Below, piece after piece: positions 10,801-20,158 of a stretch of 53,399 nucleotides of DNA. The notes beneath the pieces were generated by a model. It was not told the DNA's origin and did not search any database. It saw only the letters and a list, made by a program, of their open reading frames with translations. Origin of the DNA: Beroe ovata. Its lineage: Eukaryota; Ctenophora; Nuda; Beroida; Beroidae. The translations under genes and the position numbers were made by a program. How positions within the stretch are numbered: position 1 is the stretch's first letter; the number at the start of each line of letters is the position of its first letter. The stretch lies in assembly GCA_946803715.1 (NCBI GenBank), contig CAMPET010000098.1, positions 139,737 to 193,135 of the forward strand, in the 5' to 3' direction.

Positions 10801-13800
10801 ATGGCGCTGAAAATGATCAAATCGATCAAGTGGGACCCGGGGTTGGAGGCTTTTTGTAACATTTTCGCAACCTACATCTACTACATCAGTAATTTCTCTA
10901 ATCCGATTATATACTACTTCTCGGTCAAGTCATTTAGAGTGTTTATCGACAGAAGAGTGTTGCAGAAGATTATTCCCACGTCGATGTACACATCTGACGA
11001 GGTTCCCGTTCCCCAACCCCCTCCCCGGCTTGAAGTGCAGCCGAACATGGCTGCTATCGCTCAGAGCGATGATCATGCAGCGTGAATGAAAAGAAAAACA
11101 ATGGAGAAGGATGGAAATACTCAAAGATTTGATCTATACTACGAATTGACAAACTGTTTCTTAATCATTGACATCATTTGTTCGAATTAGAGTGTATAAT
11201 CACACGAATGATTGTGATATGATAGCGAATCGTTTCTTCTCCTTTTATATGAAAGTTAAACTGGCGGGTCATCTCATCATCTTCATCATCCTTGTCTGAG
11301 CGTGATAACGAAACTGTGTGTGTTTGTGTGTGTTTGTGTCTGTGTCCCTGTGTTTGTGTGTGTTTGTGTCTGTGTCTGCATCCACGTGTTTGTGCTCATT
11401 CAACGATCGCAACTCTCGTCTCTCTCCTCCCCATAGTCCGCATCAGTAGCAACAGTATTCTCAACAACAACAGCTGATTGGTGCAGCCCAGTGAGTTCTA
11501 TTTCTTGAACACGCACCCCACCACCACCACCCCCACCATTGCATGGTAACATCCGCACCACCTCACATATCCTGGTCGTCACGAAGTCGTGGTAAAGTAT
11601 AGGATTTACCACTGAGTTTAACGGTAACACCACTATAGAGAGGAAGGGGTAGAAGCTGGACGCATCCACAACCTCGAGNGCGTCCCTGTGTTTGTGTGTT
11701 TGTGTCTGCGTCTGCGTCCATGTGTTTGTGTCTGTGTCTGTGTCCCTGTGTTTGCGCGAGCGTGCATGTGTTTGCGCGTGCGTCCCTGTGTTTGTGCTCA
11801 TTCACCGATCACAACACTCGTCTCTCTCCTCCCCATAGTCCGCATCAGTAGCAACAGTATTCTCAACAACGACAGCTGATTGGTGCAGCCCAGTGAGTTC
11901 TATTTCTTGGACACGCACCCCACCACCACCAATGCATGGTAACATCCGCACCACCTCACATATCCTGGTCGTCACGAAGTCGTGGTAAAGGATAGGATTT
12001 ATCACTGAGTTTATCGGTAACACCACTATAGAGAAGAAGGGGTAGAAGCTGGACGCATCCACAACCTCGAGTGAGTGGAGGAAGCAAATGCAGACAAAAG
12101 GAATACTGCAAATGAGATCTGTGATGATAATGGCAGAAACTCCTGCATGGAAACGCCTTGTTTTCGCCAAGCGATCCTTGGCTCCGTGTATCTTGTGAGA
12201 ATTTCCTCGCTGTCGTCGTGTCTGCGTGAGAATGACAGTATAACACGTGCAAATCACGAGAAAACTGGCCGTGGTGAGCGTTAAACTGGCCCACACAAAA
12301 TAAAACTGAGGGTCATCGCTCTTTACAAAATACTTAAACAAGCAGACGCCATCGTTGCCATAGAAATGGATTTTTGATAGGGACACCCTACCATAGTCGT
12401 CAGTGAACATCATTCCAACCAACATATCGATCTCTTTCCAGCTGAGCTGTTTTTTCGAAACTTTCCCATAGTACGCTCTGAGGATTTCCATGTGGGTAGA
12501 TTTCGTAACAACAGATTTGAAAAACCTCAGTTCCCGATCGTATACCATCCCGTTGACAAAGTTATCTTCAAACACATCCAGTAGTGGTATAACAGATACA
12601 GCGAGAGAGATGAAAATAATGCAACAAAGCACCGTGACTATGGAGCATATCTTCTTGGGTCGTCTACACGTGATGTTGGGACATGACACGCCACGTGCTC
12701 TATACACACTGAGTCCCACCATCGCGAGGAGTGTGGTATTTGCACCCAGTGTGCTCATCGCACCCAACAGTGAGCAGTGAGAACTACTCAACCAGGATAG
12801 CCGATTTTCACAATACGAGTCGGGGTATACCAGACTGTCAACAACAGCAATTGATACGAGATATGATCCAGTTAGAGTGTCACCCAGGTTTATAACTAGT
12901 TTTAGAACCGAGTTAACCCCAATCTTTTTTCCGGTCCACCACGACCTCAGCACACCTATAAAGACCAAGATGTTGAGAACAACGGATACGAGTCCAATCG
13001 CCCAGGCGCATATTTCCAGAGTTGGGGAGGATATTATCTCGATTTGGCGGCACCCATCCAACTCACATTCGTCAGATAAATCCGAGCAATCAATGTTCCC
13101 ATCGCACACCTTATCCCTCGTGATGTACTCTGTAGCTGAGGATTTGCATCTGAAGTTGTTCGGGCAATCCTCTTCATCTGTACCGTCAAGACAATCGTTG
13201 ACCAGGTTACACACCTTGTGATATTGCACGCATGACTGGTGCTTCTTACACGCGTATATGTCATCATTACGGAATGTGCCGTCATGCTCTTCTCTGATGA
13301 CAGACAAATCCTTGTTGTTTGCCAGAGTATGAAATAGGAAGACTATTTCTGTTGATAGAACGCAGGCCCCTGGCTCAGTCAAGGGCGAGAGGGTGAGAGG
13401 ACATTGTGTGTCAGCACACAGCCCCATGCAGCTCATGTACACTAACACCTCTCCAAATATGAATTCACAGTTTATCCTCGACCTATAATCGGGAAGAATG
13501 ATCGTCATGGAGTTGTTAACACCGTAATAATCCCCGGGAGGGATTTCAACTACCCTAGACACACATGGTTCTGCCGCCTGGTGACCGATGTGCCGATCTA
13601 CGCCGGGCAGACAGTATGACATATGCTTCCTTCCAATGACTCTGTGAGCTGGTCTAGTCAACACAGGTGCACGATTGTTCGACGCCTTGCAAACTGACTT
13701 CTCTTCCCCACAGTCCTCTTTCCCATTGCACACTAGGGACAAATCAATGACGTCACGAGATCCAACCCTACAAATGAAGGTATTTCTACAAGTTGTGTTA

Positions 13801-16800
13801 TCTGGAACGGGTCTTACTCCGTCGAAGAGTTTGCATGTCGGCCAAACAAAGTTCTCATCTCTCCCATCTTCACAGTCCACAGTGCTGTCGTCTAGCCAGG
13901 CTATTGGAATCCGTAGTTCGTTGTCGTGTCGCAATCTGATAATACCGTATTATAGTACAAACAATATTTGTACAATTTATGTGATAAGGTCAGCATTTCC
14001 CATACCTACCTGCGATAGCAAGTAGTTGAGCTGAGCGAGAGTCCATCACATCCCCGCTCGTCCTCCCCATCGTGACAATGGGGAACACCATCACAGATTA
14101 GATGCTTGTGCAAGAAGCATTGTGTTGTCAGTACGATGCACGCAATGTCTATTTCATCATCACACAACGCGAACTCCCTGCACAGCGCACCCTCGGAAAC
14201 AGTAGATGGATATCCCCTCACATTACACGTGATCACACCCCTCTCCGGATCCGAGCAATTTGATTGGTCCCAATGTCTGTCACAGTACGAGGTGTAAACA
14301 CCACTTTGCGTCTTCGTGAATGGTCCGCACCTATGCCTGTCCAGGAGCCGTGTAGGTAATCCAAATCTAGTACAAAACAGCTGTCCGTCGCGGGGATCTA
14401 GGAGTAAAGACGAATCGATGGGGATCAGCCTGTCAAAACTAACAGTATCACATGACTCCTCGTCGGCTCTGTTACTACAGTCAACTGTCTCGTCGCAGAC
14501 GCGGTCCAGAGTCACGTTAACCTCCGTCGGCGGTGTCGCGGCGCCCCCTGCATCCATACGTGGTGCGCCACAAGTCAGTCCGTAAAAATGACCATTGCAG
14601 AAGAACTCATCATTACACGTGATATCTTGACAAATCATGTCACAAATGACAACATCATCAGAGGCAACTGTTCCTCCATTTGGATGACCGGATAGAGGAC
14701 ATGCTTCCTCGATGCCCTCAGCTCTGCTGCAACTATGGGAACGAGATTCTCCATCGCATAGAGCAAATACATTCACCGGTTCGATGAAAGTTTGGGAGGG
14801 TGCAAAATGGAATGCGATGCTGCAATCCGGCACATAGCCGCATAAAAACCTCGTGCCCGGAGCTGTATACTTGTTTCCCGCGAGGGGTTGTCGATCTCCG
14901 CACATCTGATAGCTGTGAGGGTCTCCCTCGCAAATCCTGCTCAAGTAGTACATTCCACTTATCGGTACTGAATTTTGGCCGTGTTCTGTCCACCAAACTT
15001 CCTTCCAAATCTTGGCAAAGTACTGGTTGTCATTTGTACATTTGAACACTTGGTACACCCCGTTCATATGCTGACAATATTCATTCACAAATCCGTGTCT
15101 TGCGGTCATCTGGCATTCTCCTGCAATGAAAGATAGGATACGTGAAGCGCAGATTATGCAGTGCTCTTGTTCGCAATATTGAAACACATGTTTCAATATG
15201 TATGAACCGGTATGAACCCAATGCTATACATCTGACATGGCATTGCAAAAGACACGGGGGCTTTACCTGGTAAAGGGTTGCAGACTAGGACAAGAAACTG
15301 TCTGGCCGCTGATTTGGGGGCGGGGTTGCAGGGCGAGGGAAATTTGTTGAAGTTGTACTTGCACTCTGTCGACGTGTTGGCTGTCTCCGGACACTTCATC
15401 GTGATGGACACCATTTTACCGATGAGTACCAAGTTTGGCACCTGACTGTACTGACTGCGTTCATCAAGCACACTAAACCAGTCGACAGCGCCGTCGTAGC
15501 CCAATTCCCGGCACACAATGTCTGCTGCTGTGTCGGAGAATGTTATTGGACACACAGCTGCTACTGCGATCTGTGGAGGAAGTGTATGTCATGTAGATTG
15601 CTGCGATCTGTGGAGGAATTATATGTCATGTAGATTGCTGCGATCTGTGGAGGAATTATATGTCATGTAGGTTGTATTATATCGCCTACTTTTTTTAATG
15701 ATAAAATGATTCTCAAATTGATGATTGTTTGTCCGTTTAGTCTGTTCGTCACTTTTTTCTCCAAATGTATCCACCCAGACCCAAGTTGTGTACTTGCCTT
15801 GCGACTTGCTTTTGCTACAAGAAACCCAGCACTTGAGCTGGAAGGGGCAAGACCCAAGTCAACTAATTTGAACGTCACCTCACTCACATTTGCCGCATTA
15901 GCTGAGAAATTACCATGAGTATTATATCGTTTCAAAGTGCACACTGCACAGCTCTCGTTGAGGGAGAGCTAATCCTTACGAAAATGGATACAGGTAGAGT
16001 CAAACCGAGTGATATGCCAAGGAGTAGTAGGAGTCCAGCTGTTAAAAGGGTGGTTATCATGTTTTGTCCATGTTTTGTTCAGTTGTTCACGCCCTCAGAT
16101 CTGCATATCTCCGGGATTGGACATTGCATTATATCACTCTGAAATGTATATTATGCTGTGATGGAGCGAGCTTAATAAGTAGTAATTCATGTGGTGAAAA
16201 CATGCGGCTTTTTATAGTAAGGACTACTGAATTAGAAAAAAATCTCGTCAAAACAGTGCTCAACTTTTTAGTAAAGTCTAGAAAACAACTTGACCTGTGC
16301 TGGTTGACTGTGTTCCCAGGGAACTGCTCCGTCTTTTATACGCAATGAGCACTTACATCATATTGTCATAATATGAGAGAATTTACAACGGGCACTAAGA
16401 ATACGTGTCATCGCGACAAATGGTGTATTGTTGAGGGTAATGAATGTCACTCTTCTGGGCCAATCAAGAGGTTCATTATAAAGCGGTTTAATCACACGGA
16501 CTCACAAAACATTTACTCATCAAGCAAGTTAGATTATTCATAACAGCTGCAATCACGTGCTAGACCTGTCACGTCAGCGTGATTGACATGTAAATTCTAA
16601 TTCTCATAGTATGACTTAGTCATATAGTTTGAGTGCGTGGTCTAAGATAGCACATCGCTATGGCACGGTATATTTTATCGAAAAACGGGCGTATCGCGAT
16701 CCGTTCATTGGCAGACAACTCAGCTGACACTGTTTCAGGAGTTATTCTGCCTGGCGAGGACATCAGCATTCCACTGATATTCCTCAGTAAGCAGGCTGGA

Positions 16801-16971
16801 ATCTACTCAGAATCGTGGCAGCTCATCACGAAACCAGTGCTCGACTCAGGCTCGCCCATCATTGTTACATTGAAGGGCGTGGCCCTCAAGCGAGATGTGT
16901 TCAAATCGGAGAAGGAGAAGATTGAGGTATAGAAAAATTGTGTTAAGCTTGACCGATATGACTGCATGCTG

Positions 16972-17002
<31 letters not shown>

Positions 17003-19637
17003 CTATTTACCAGGAGTTGTTGGAAAAGCGGCAGGCACAATACAACGTGAAGCTGCTAGTGGAGGAAATAGTGAGAGGTGTGCACACGCCTCCTCCCCCC
17101 TCCCCCCTCCCTCCTCCTGGCCCGAGTATGGAGGAACGATTCGCAAAGAACAACCCTTACCTTCACTACCAGTCTGATTACTATAGAGCTGCAGAAGCAA
17201 TGTGGGTTAGGCTGGTGGGTGAGGATAGAACTTGGGATGAAACCCTATCAGCACTGAGACAGGTGATAACCAGTTGTTCTACTGTTGTCTTACTGTTGTC
17301 TTACTGTTGTCTTACTGTTGTTTTATCGTAGTCCTATCGATGTTTTAACGTTGTTTTAACGTTGTCATATTGTTGCGTTCACACCAGTTCATGCTGTCCT
17401 TATAATCTGTGCTATTCGAGTACTTACTCACAAAATTTAGATATGTTCAGATCAAACAAATTAGAGAAGTACAATTTGGGTGAATATTATCCAAATATCA
17501 CCCAGGTGATACTGGAACTCCCAGTGGCGGAACAGCCAGAATGGATGGATGAGTTTAACAGTCTGCGTGCCAAGTTCACTGAGCGCCGAGTGAAGCCCAT
17601 CTCTGAGGAGGCTTACGATCTGTGGTGAGTGTTTCCGTGCGGATATCTGGCACACTGCCCAGGAAATCTGGCACACTGCCCAGTTTTGCGGATATCTGAC
17701 ACACTGCCCAGGGATCCCGATCACCTTTCCACGCGGAATTCCGCCATGCTCCTCCCATAGTCTGATTTTTCCTCCCTGTTCAGTTTCGGGTGTCTCCGGT
17801 CTGCAGTTGACAGACTTGAGCAAGAAGACATGATCCTGCGGGCTCAGTTGAGATGTCCTGAGAGGGTGCATATTGAGCAGCCTCCTCCAATTGAACAGGA
17901 TGCCGTGTCCGAGAAAACAGGTTTGGGTTAGGTCCAGGCGAACCCACCACTCCACCAGGGGGTGTGGAGTCCATACTGTGGACTTTGGGTCATATCTTGG
18001 GCCATTTCTGTGCGGGTCACTCAATCTTTCATTCTTTCTCTCTCATATACTTCTGTCCATCTCTCAATTTCTACCTCTCTCTCTCTCTACCTCTTGAGAA
18101 GTCTGAACATCGCAGATTTGAAACTCTTGCTGTCTCTCATCCCTTCTTTATCTTAACATTCTTTATCTTTTCTATCCTTTTCTTATCTCTGTTTGTTTTA
18201 TAATGATCTCTTCTTTAGCTTGCTCTGAAACTCGTATTAAAGATGGTGAGTCCAGCTATGTTTGTGTGTGTGTGTGTGGCTAAGTGCGTGCGCTTGCAGT
18301 GTGAGTCTGAGTTCGTGGCGGCTGCTATTGCGAGAATGATATAGTTTGTCACCTGCCTCAGCTGGTGTCACCTGCCACAGTTGTCGATCGATGATAGAAC
18401 CTGTCGAGAATTTCGTCGCGCGCGCGCAACTTATTCTCTTCGCGGCTTGCATCAGCGGTCTGGCATCGCCCGACAACTGCCACAGTTGGTGTCAGCGTGA
18501 CAACAGGTGTCAGTATCCTATCTGGTGTCAGTGAGACACCCGGTGCCTGCTATACACTGCCCATATTGTGCTATACGGCATGTGGCAACATGAACACTCC
18601 CATGAAACTACTTCTCTCACGATACTGTGTCTGTGAAGCATCTTATTCTGGTATTCAAAATTTAATCAACATTTTACTGGCGTCAACAGGACAGGATATG
18701 TTATCCCGTTCACTTGTTAACAACCTGTTAACAGTATATGAACTTGTTAACAGTATATAAACTTGTTAATAGTATATAAACTTGTTGACAGTATAACTAA
18801 TACTGTGTAGCATCAGCTTTGCAATCTCCAGCACCTCCAGACAGCAAGAAGGGCAAGAAGGATGACAAGAAGGGCGGGAAGGATTCCAAACCTGGCAGCA
18901 AGGTATGATCTTCCTTCCTTCATTGTCTGTATAGAACCTACATACGATACAGTTTTGAACTTCAAACTGTACAATGTATATTTTCACGCACACATACACA
19001 TTTGTATACTGTGTATAGTGTATACTGTACAGAGTTGTGTAGTACATAGTATGTACAGTGTACAGTGTACACGATGCATAATGTACAATGTACACTGTAA
19101 CTACCAGTATTTATTAGCGAGTACTAACCGTGACACGCTAGAAATCGCAGGCAGAGTCCAAACCGAGGACAGTTAGTAAGAACAGTAAGAAATCAGAGCA
19201 GCAGTTAGTACCGGAGGAGGAAGAAACGGTGGAAAAGAAACAGGTTCGGGAAACCCCAAACTCATGATATTATGTCTCTACTATTCTGGAAATCAAGCCC
19301 CACTAATATTAATGAGAGTCGGGAAACCAAACCCATCTACGATGTTATGTGACCCGTTATCTACGATGTTATGTGACCCCCATTATGTGACCCCCATACC
19401 CTTTTTCAGTGGCAAGAAATTACGGATCCGGTTATACAAGAAAAGTATCGCGAGAAACTAACCATTTTGGTGAGAAAACTTCACTTAATTTATACCACGA
19501 CATTTCTCGTATTTTTTTGAAAAATGCAAGTGTTTGGGTGTTAACGTGATTTTCCATTTCAGACGCACAACCTTCTTCTATCTTGTGTTGATCACATATC
19601 ACTGGCACTAGAAGAGCAGTTCAACAAACCATTCTGA
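4880..19637 (+). CDS. MYCBPAP: MYCBP-associated protein homologue, 21 exons, 784 aa
   Basis: Exons, all joined in phase: 4880-4922, 5004-5161, 5236-5327, 5420-5573, 5962-6021, 6110-6261 (or from 6080), 6496-6542, 6689-6752, 6999-7072, 7180-7283, 7378-7475, 7599-7815, 8786-8861, 16739-16926, 17014-17262, 17506-17624, 17784-17920, 18817-18902, 19142-19243, 19410-19469, 19563-19637. MYCBPAP (AMAP-1) binds MYCBP and is linked to sperm and cilia. Family landmarks are KALKNWERQL with MNRNNEYRFKQEER (exon 6), GKGYRVGSEFW (exons 7-8), an ASH/HYDIN-like beta domain (exons 12-14, with RFYFSINDGVILPGE across the big intron), a DETLSALRQVILELP helix region and a Lys-rich segment (exon 18) before the conserved C-terminal helix LLLSCVDHISLALEEQF. 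Exons 13 and 14 are 7.9 kb apart with nested genes between them, yet their phases and the family motif join exactly. Exon 1 and the exon 6 start are the least certain parts. Confidence 0.92.
6262..6495. repeat. CA-rich microsatellite in MYCBPAP intron 6
   Basis: About 200 bp of imperfect (CA)n/(CAAACA)n between a clear donor at 6262 and an acceptor at 6494-6495. It creates several spurious long ORFs of Thr/His or Cys/Val repeats on both strands. Confidence 0.9.
6645..6645. other. Single-N contig join in MYCBPAP intron 7
   Basis: One N separates two copies of a short tcccccttg-like string, suggesting two contig ends that overlap or abut at a microduplication. MYCBPAP exons 7 and 8 on either side remain in phase, so the join order is supported. 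Confidence 0.8.
7860..8680. repeat. ~345-bp tandem repeat in MYCBPAP intron 12
   Basis: The landmark ccgtagaatccga, preceded by cctaatttt or cctagtttt, recurs at about 7924, 8271 and 8609, giving units of ~348 and ~338 bp. Within each unit a block with acgcctcag, then a Ser/Thr-free AT-rich stretch and atcgattcagcg or similar recurs in the same order. Copies differ by roughly 20-30 percent by eye. A related sequence lies in a syntaxin intron near 36560-37060. Confidence 0.85.
9045..9172 (+). promoter_or_regulatory. Putative promoter of nested small basic protein gene
   Basis: A TATA box (ctataaaagg, 9163-9172) lies ~75 bp before the ATG at 9248. Upstream are an E-box-like gcacgtgc near 9090, a reversed CCAAT (attgg) near 9102, and gttgcctagcgac near 9045, which resembles an RFX X-box. 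This organisation argues that the small ORF is an independently transcribed gene. Confidence 0.6.
9248..9412 (+). CDS. 54-aa Lys-rich SPKK-type putative chromatin protein
   Basis: An uninterrupted frame starts at an ATG in good context and encodes 54 residues, about a third of them Lys or Arg. The N-terminus has paired SPKK/TPKK motifs (SPKKTSTPKK), the minor-groove-binding and CDK-phosphorylated motif found in histone H1 and sperm histones. The middle repeats KK spaced by Ser, Ala and Leu. The C-terminus has an aromatic/basic block, KYNLRKQPRVNY. No membrane or signal segment is present. It sits on the MYCBPAP strand inside intron 13, behind its own TATA box. A chromatin or DNA-binding role is inferred from composition and SPKK motifs only; no family was identified with certainty. 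Confidence 0.65.
   Translation: MAASPKKTSTPKKAIKKLGVSKKASPLKAKKLMFASPASKKYNLRKQPRVNYAA
10093..11085 (+). CDS. Orphan rhodopsin-like 7TM receptor (intronless)
   Basis: The frame encodes 330 residues from an ATG in a textbook Kozak context (gccatgg); the frame is open further upstream but without another ATG. Seven hydrophobic segments are visible. TM1 has GNTTVLL (class A GN motif), TM2 has LAVAD, and TM7 has NPIIY at residues 270-274. The E/DRY position after TM3 reads S-K-L (113-115), so the usual ionic-lock arginine is missing. The C-terminal tail is short and proline-rich. It is a plasma-membrane class A GPCR; ligand and subfamily cannot be told from sequence. It lies within MYCBPAP intron 13, same strand, tail-to-tail with the LGR-type receptor on the other strand. 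Confidence 0.88.
   Translation: MVSDDSFTTPTGVRYFLVVWSIVTVTLCLTGNTTVLLASRKFKAIVLDEISVSVINHLAVADIGYAIVSVLPTIPVIVEKRWIYGRTMCIANKFVTNVFFNMTIMLVTLLNASKLSCLLFPFHTRYRTSRNATIMTSVLWFSVVAYSLFSTLIADPDVYFDTISFQCWVNFGNKIPFGTIQVGWMIFTNVVIVVSTVWLLIMVKRITSGSILTKGGVAVIMVSSIFTIANMPAAVVMALKMIKSIKWDPGLEAFCNIFATYIYYISNFSNPIIYYFSVKSFRVFIDRRVLQKIIPTSMYTSDEVPVPQPPPRLEVQPNMAAIAQSDDHAA
11290..11400. repeat. GT-rich microsatellite beside receptor 3' end
   Basis: Imperfect (GT)n and (GTGTCT)n downstream of the duplicated receptor end; the same type of sequence recurs at 11684-11795 beside the intact copy. Confidence 0.85.
11388..11678 (-). pseudogene. Duplicated 3' end of the LGR-type receptor, truncated at an N
   Basis: This segment repeats 11788-12071 (last coding part from TM6-TM7 to the stop, plus start of 3' UTR) with about 95 percent identity; the length difference comes from a CCACCA run. 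It stops at the single N at 11679. Flanking GT-rich sequence is repeated as well. It is most simply a second allele left in the scaffold at a contig join, rather than a functional partial gene. Confidence 0.8.
11802..16060 (-). CDS. SRCR-LDLa receptor with LGR/relaxin-type 7TM domain
   Basis: Exons (minus): 16060-15980, about 15878-15798, 15570-15267, 15120-14010, 13935-11802; all phases fit and give ~1236 residues. Exon 1 encodes a signal peptide (MITTLLTAGLLLLLG). Exons 2-3 encode an SRCR-like domain (GFLVAK, then FSDTAADIVCRELGYDG). Exons 4-5 hold about six LDLa-type units ending in D-C-x-D-x-x-D-E motifs, such as VCDETVDCSNRADEESC and ICDGVPHCHDGEDERGC. The 7TM part starts near 13000, with NLGDTLTGSYL in TM2, VYR at the end of TM3 and LPINSVINPILY in TM7, the LGR/relaxin-receptor signature. 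No leucine-rich repeats were seen, unlike LGRs and snail GRL101. A plasma-membrane receptor is certain; its ligand is unknown. The first exon junction is uncertain: acceptors at 15878 or 15901 are possible. Exon 2 uses a probable GC donor. Confidence 0.88.
15563..15673 (-). repeat. Three 37-bp tandem copies spanning a 3' splice site
   Basis: Units at 15563-15599, 15600-15636 and 15637-15673 are nearly identical. On the minus strand each contains cctccacag followed by atcgcag, so the acceptor of receptor exon 3 is present three times. Only the one nearest the exon keeps the frame, because 37 is not a multiple of three. Confidence 0.9.
17642..17713. repeat. Short tandem repeat in MYCBPAP intron 16
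   Basis: Three copies of an atctggcacactgcccag-like unit with small spacers just after the exon 16 donor. Confidence 0.8.
17921..18816. other. MYCBPAP intron 17 with repeat insertions
   Basis: The ~0.9-kb intron holds a CT-rich run (18010-18200), a short GT run, a dispersed repeat copy (18383-18480) and a ~20-bp tandem array (acttgttaacagtatataa-like) at 18711-18797. No exon was supported within it. Confidence 0.6.
18383..18480 (-). repeat. Dispersed repeat (family B), inverted relative to 50195-50335
   Basis: Read on the minus strand this matches 50195-50335: tgtcgggcgatgccagaccg, then cgctgatgcaagccgcgaag, a CG-rich block, and tctatcatcgatcgacaa at the other end. The 50-kb copy has ~26 extra bases in the middle. 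It is probably a non-autonomous mobile element. Confidence 0.8.
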
Positions 19638-20158
19638 TATGGGACACACACACACACACACGCGCAATTCCTAGATGTGTGCGTGTCACTGTCAGAGCTC
19701 AGACGCTCCGTGTGAGTGTCAGTATCTATAGGAACCGAACAGTTAACAGTTGTGTACAGTTTGTAAATATAAATCTGTAGAATAAGTAAGGTTATTGGTG
19801 AAAGATTTTAGATGCCATGATAGTTGGCGATCCCACTTTAGATGTATATCAGAGTCCATAAACAGCCTCCAGAATTCCCCTTCACATTTCATACATGTGG
19901 CACTGGTCTTGTGATTGTTCCTAGGCAATAGGCATGCGTCAGTCTATAAGTATGGGGTGGTCTTGTGATTGGATCATCTAATGAATTGGGCATATGCTCC
20001 ATGACTCAATATCCATACTGGTATCTCATGGTCATAGAAATAAAGCAGTGCGTGCTTGTGCTGGTATGTGATACCGGAATTACACATATGTCGCATGTTT
20101 AACAGTCAAAACAACAACCTCTCTCTCATTTGATGTGACACATTTGTCAAACTGCGCT
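19638..20158. other. Intergenic MYCBPAP-MMP
   Basis: It contains a short (CA)n at 19644-19662 and the presumed MMP promoter. A cttgtgattg string recurs near 19911 and 19963. No gene was seen. Confidence 0.5.

Larger units (their letters stand above)
8862..16738 (+). other. Intron 13 of MYCBPAP, 7.9 kb, with nested genes
   Basis: The donor at 8862 (gtaagt) follows an exon ending in phase 1. The acceptor at 16736-16738 follows a pyrimidine-rich run, and the next exon restores the family motif. Inside lie a small basic protein gene (9248), a GPCR (10093) on the same strand, and an SRCR-LDLa receptor on the opposite strand (11802-16060). Every other intron of this gene is below about 1 kb. Confidence 0.88.

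Noticed and set aside
10341-10862. 173-aa minus-strand ORF
   Set aside because: It is the antisense shadow of the GPCR coding sequence.
16660-16738. Longer version of MYCBPAP exon 14
   Set aside because: The frame is open but the family motif resumes exactly at the acceptor at 16738, and the extension would break phase with exon 13.
17362-17505. Extension of MYCBPAP exon 16 to the left
   Set aside because: Only the acceptor at 17505 keeps the frame with exon 15 and restores the ALRQ/VILELP helix.
20135-20158. Longer N-terminus for the MMP
   Set aside because: The codon is GTG; the ATG at 20159 opens directly into a good signal peptide.
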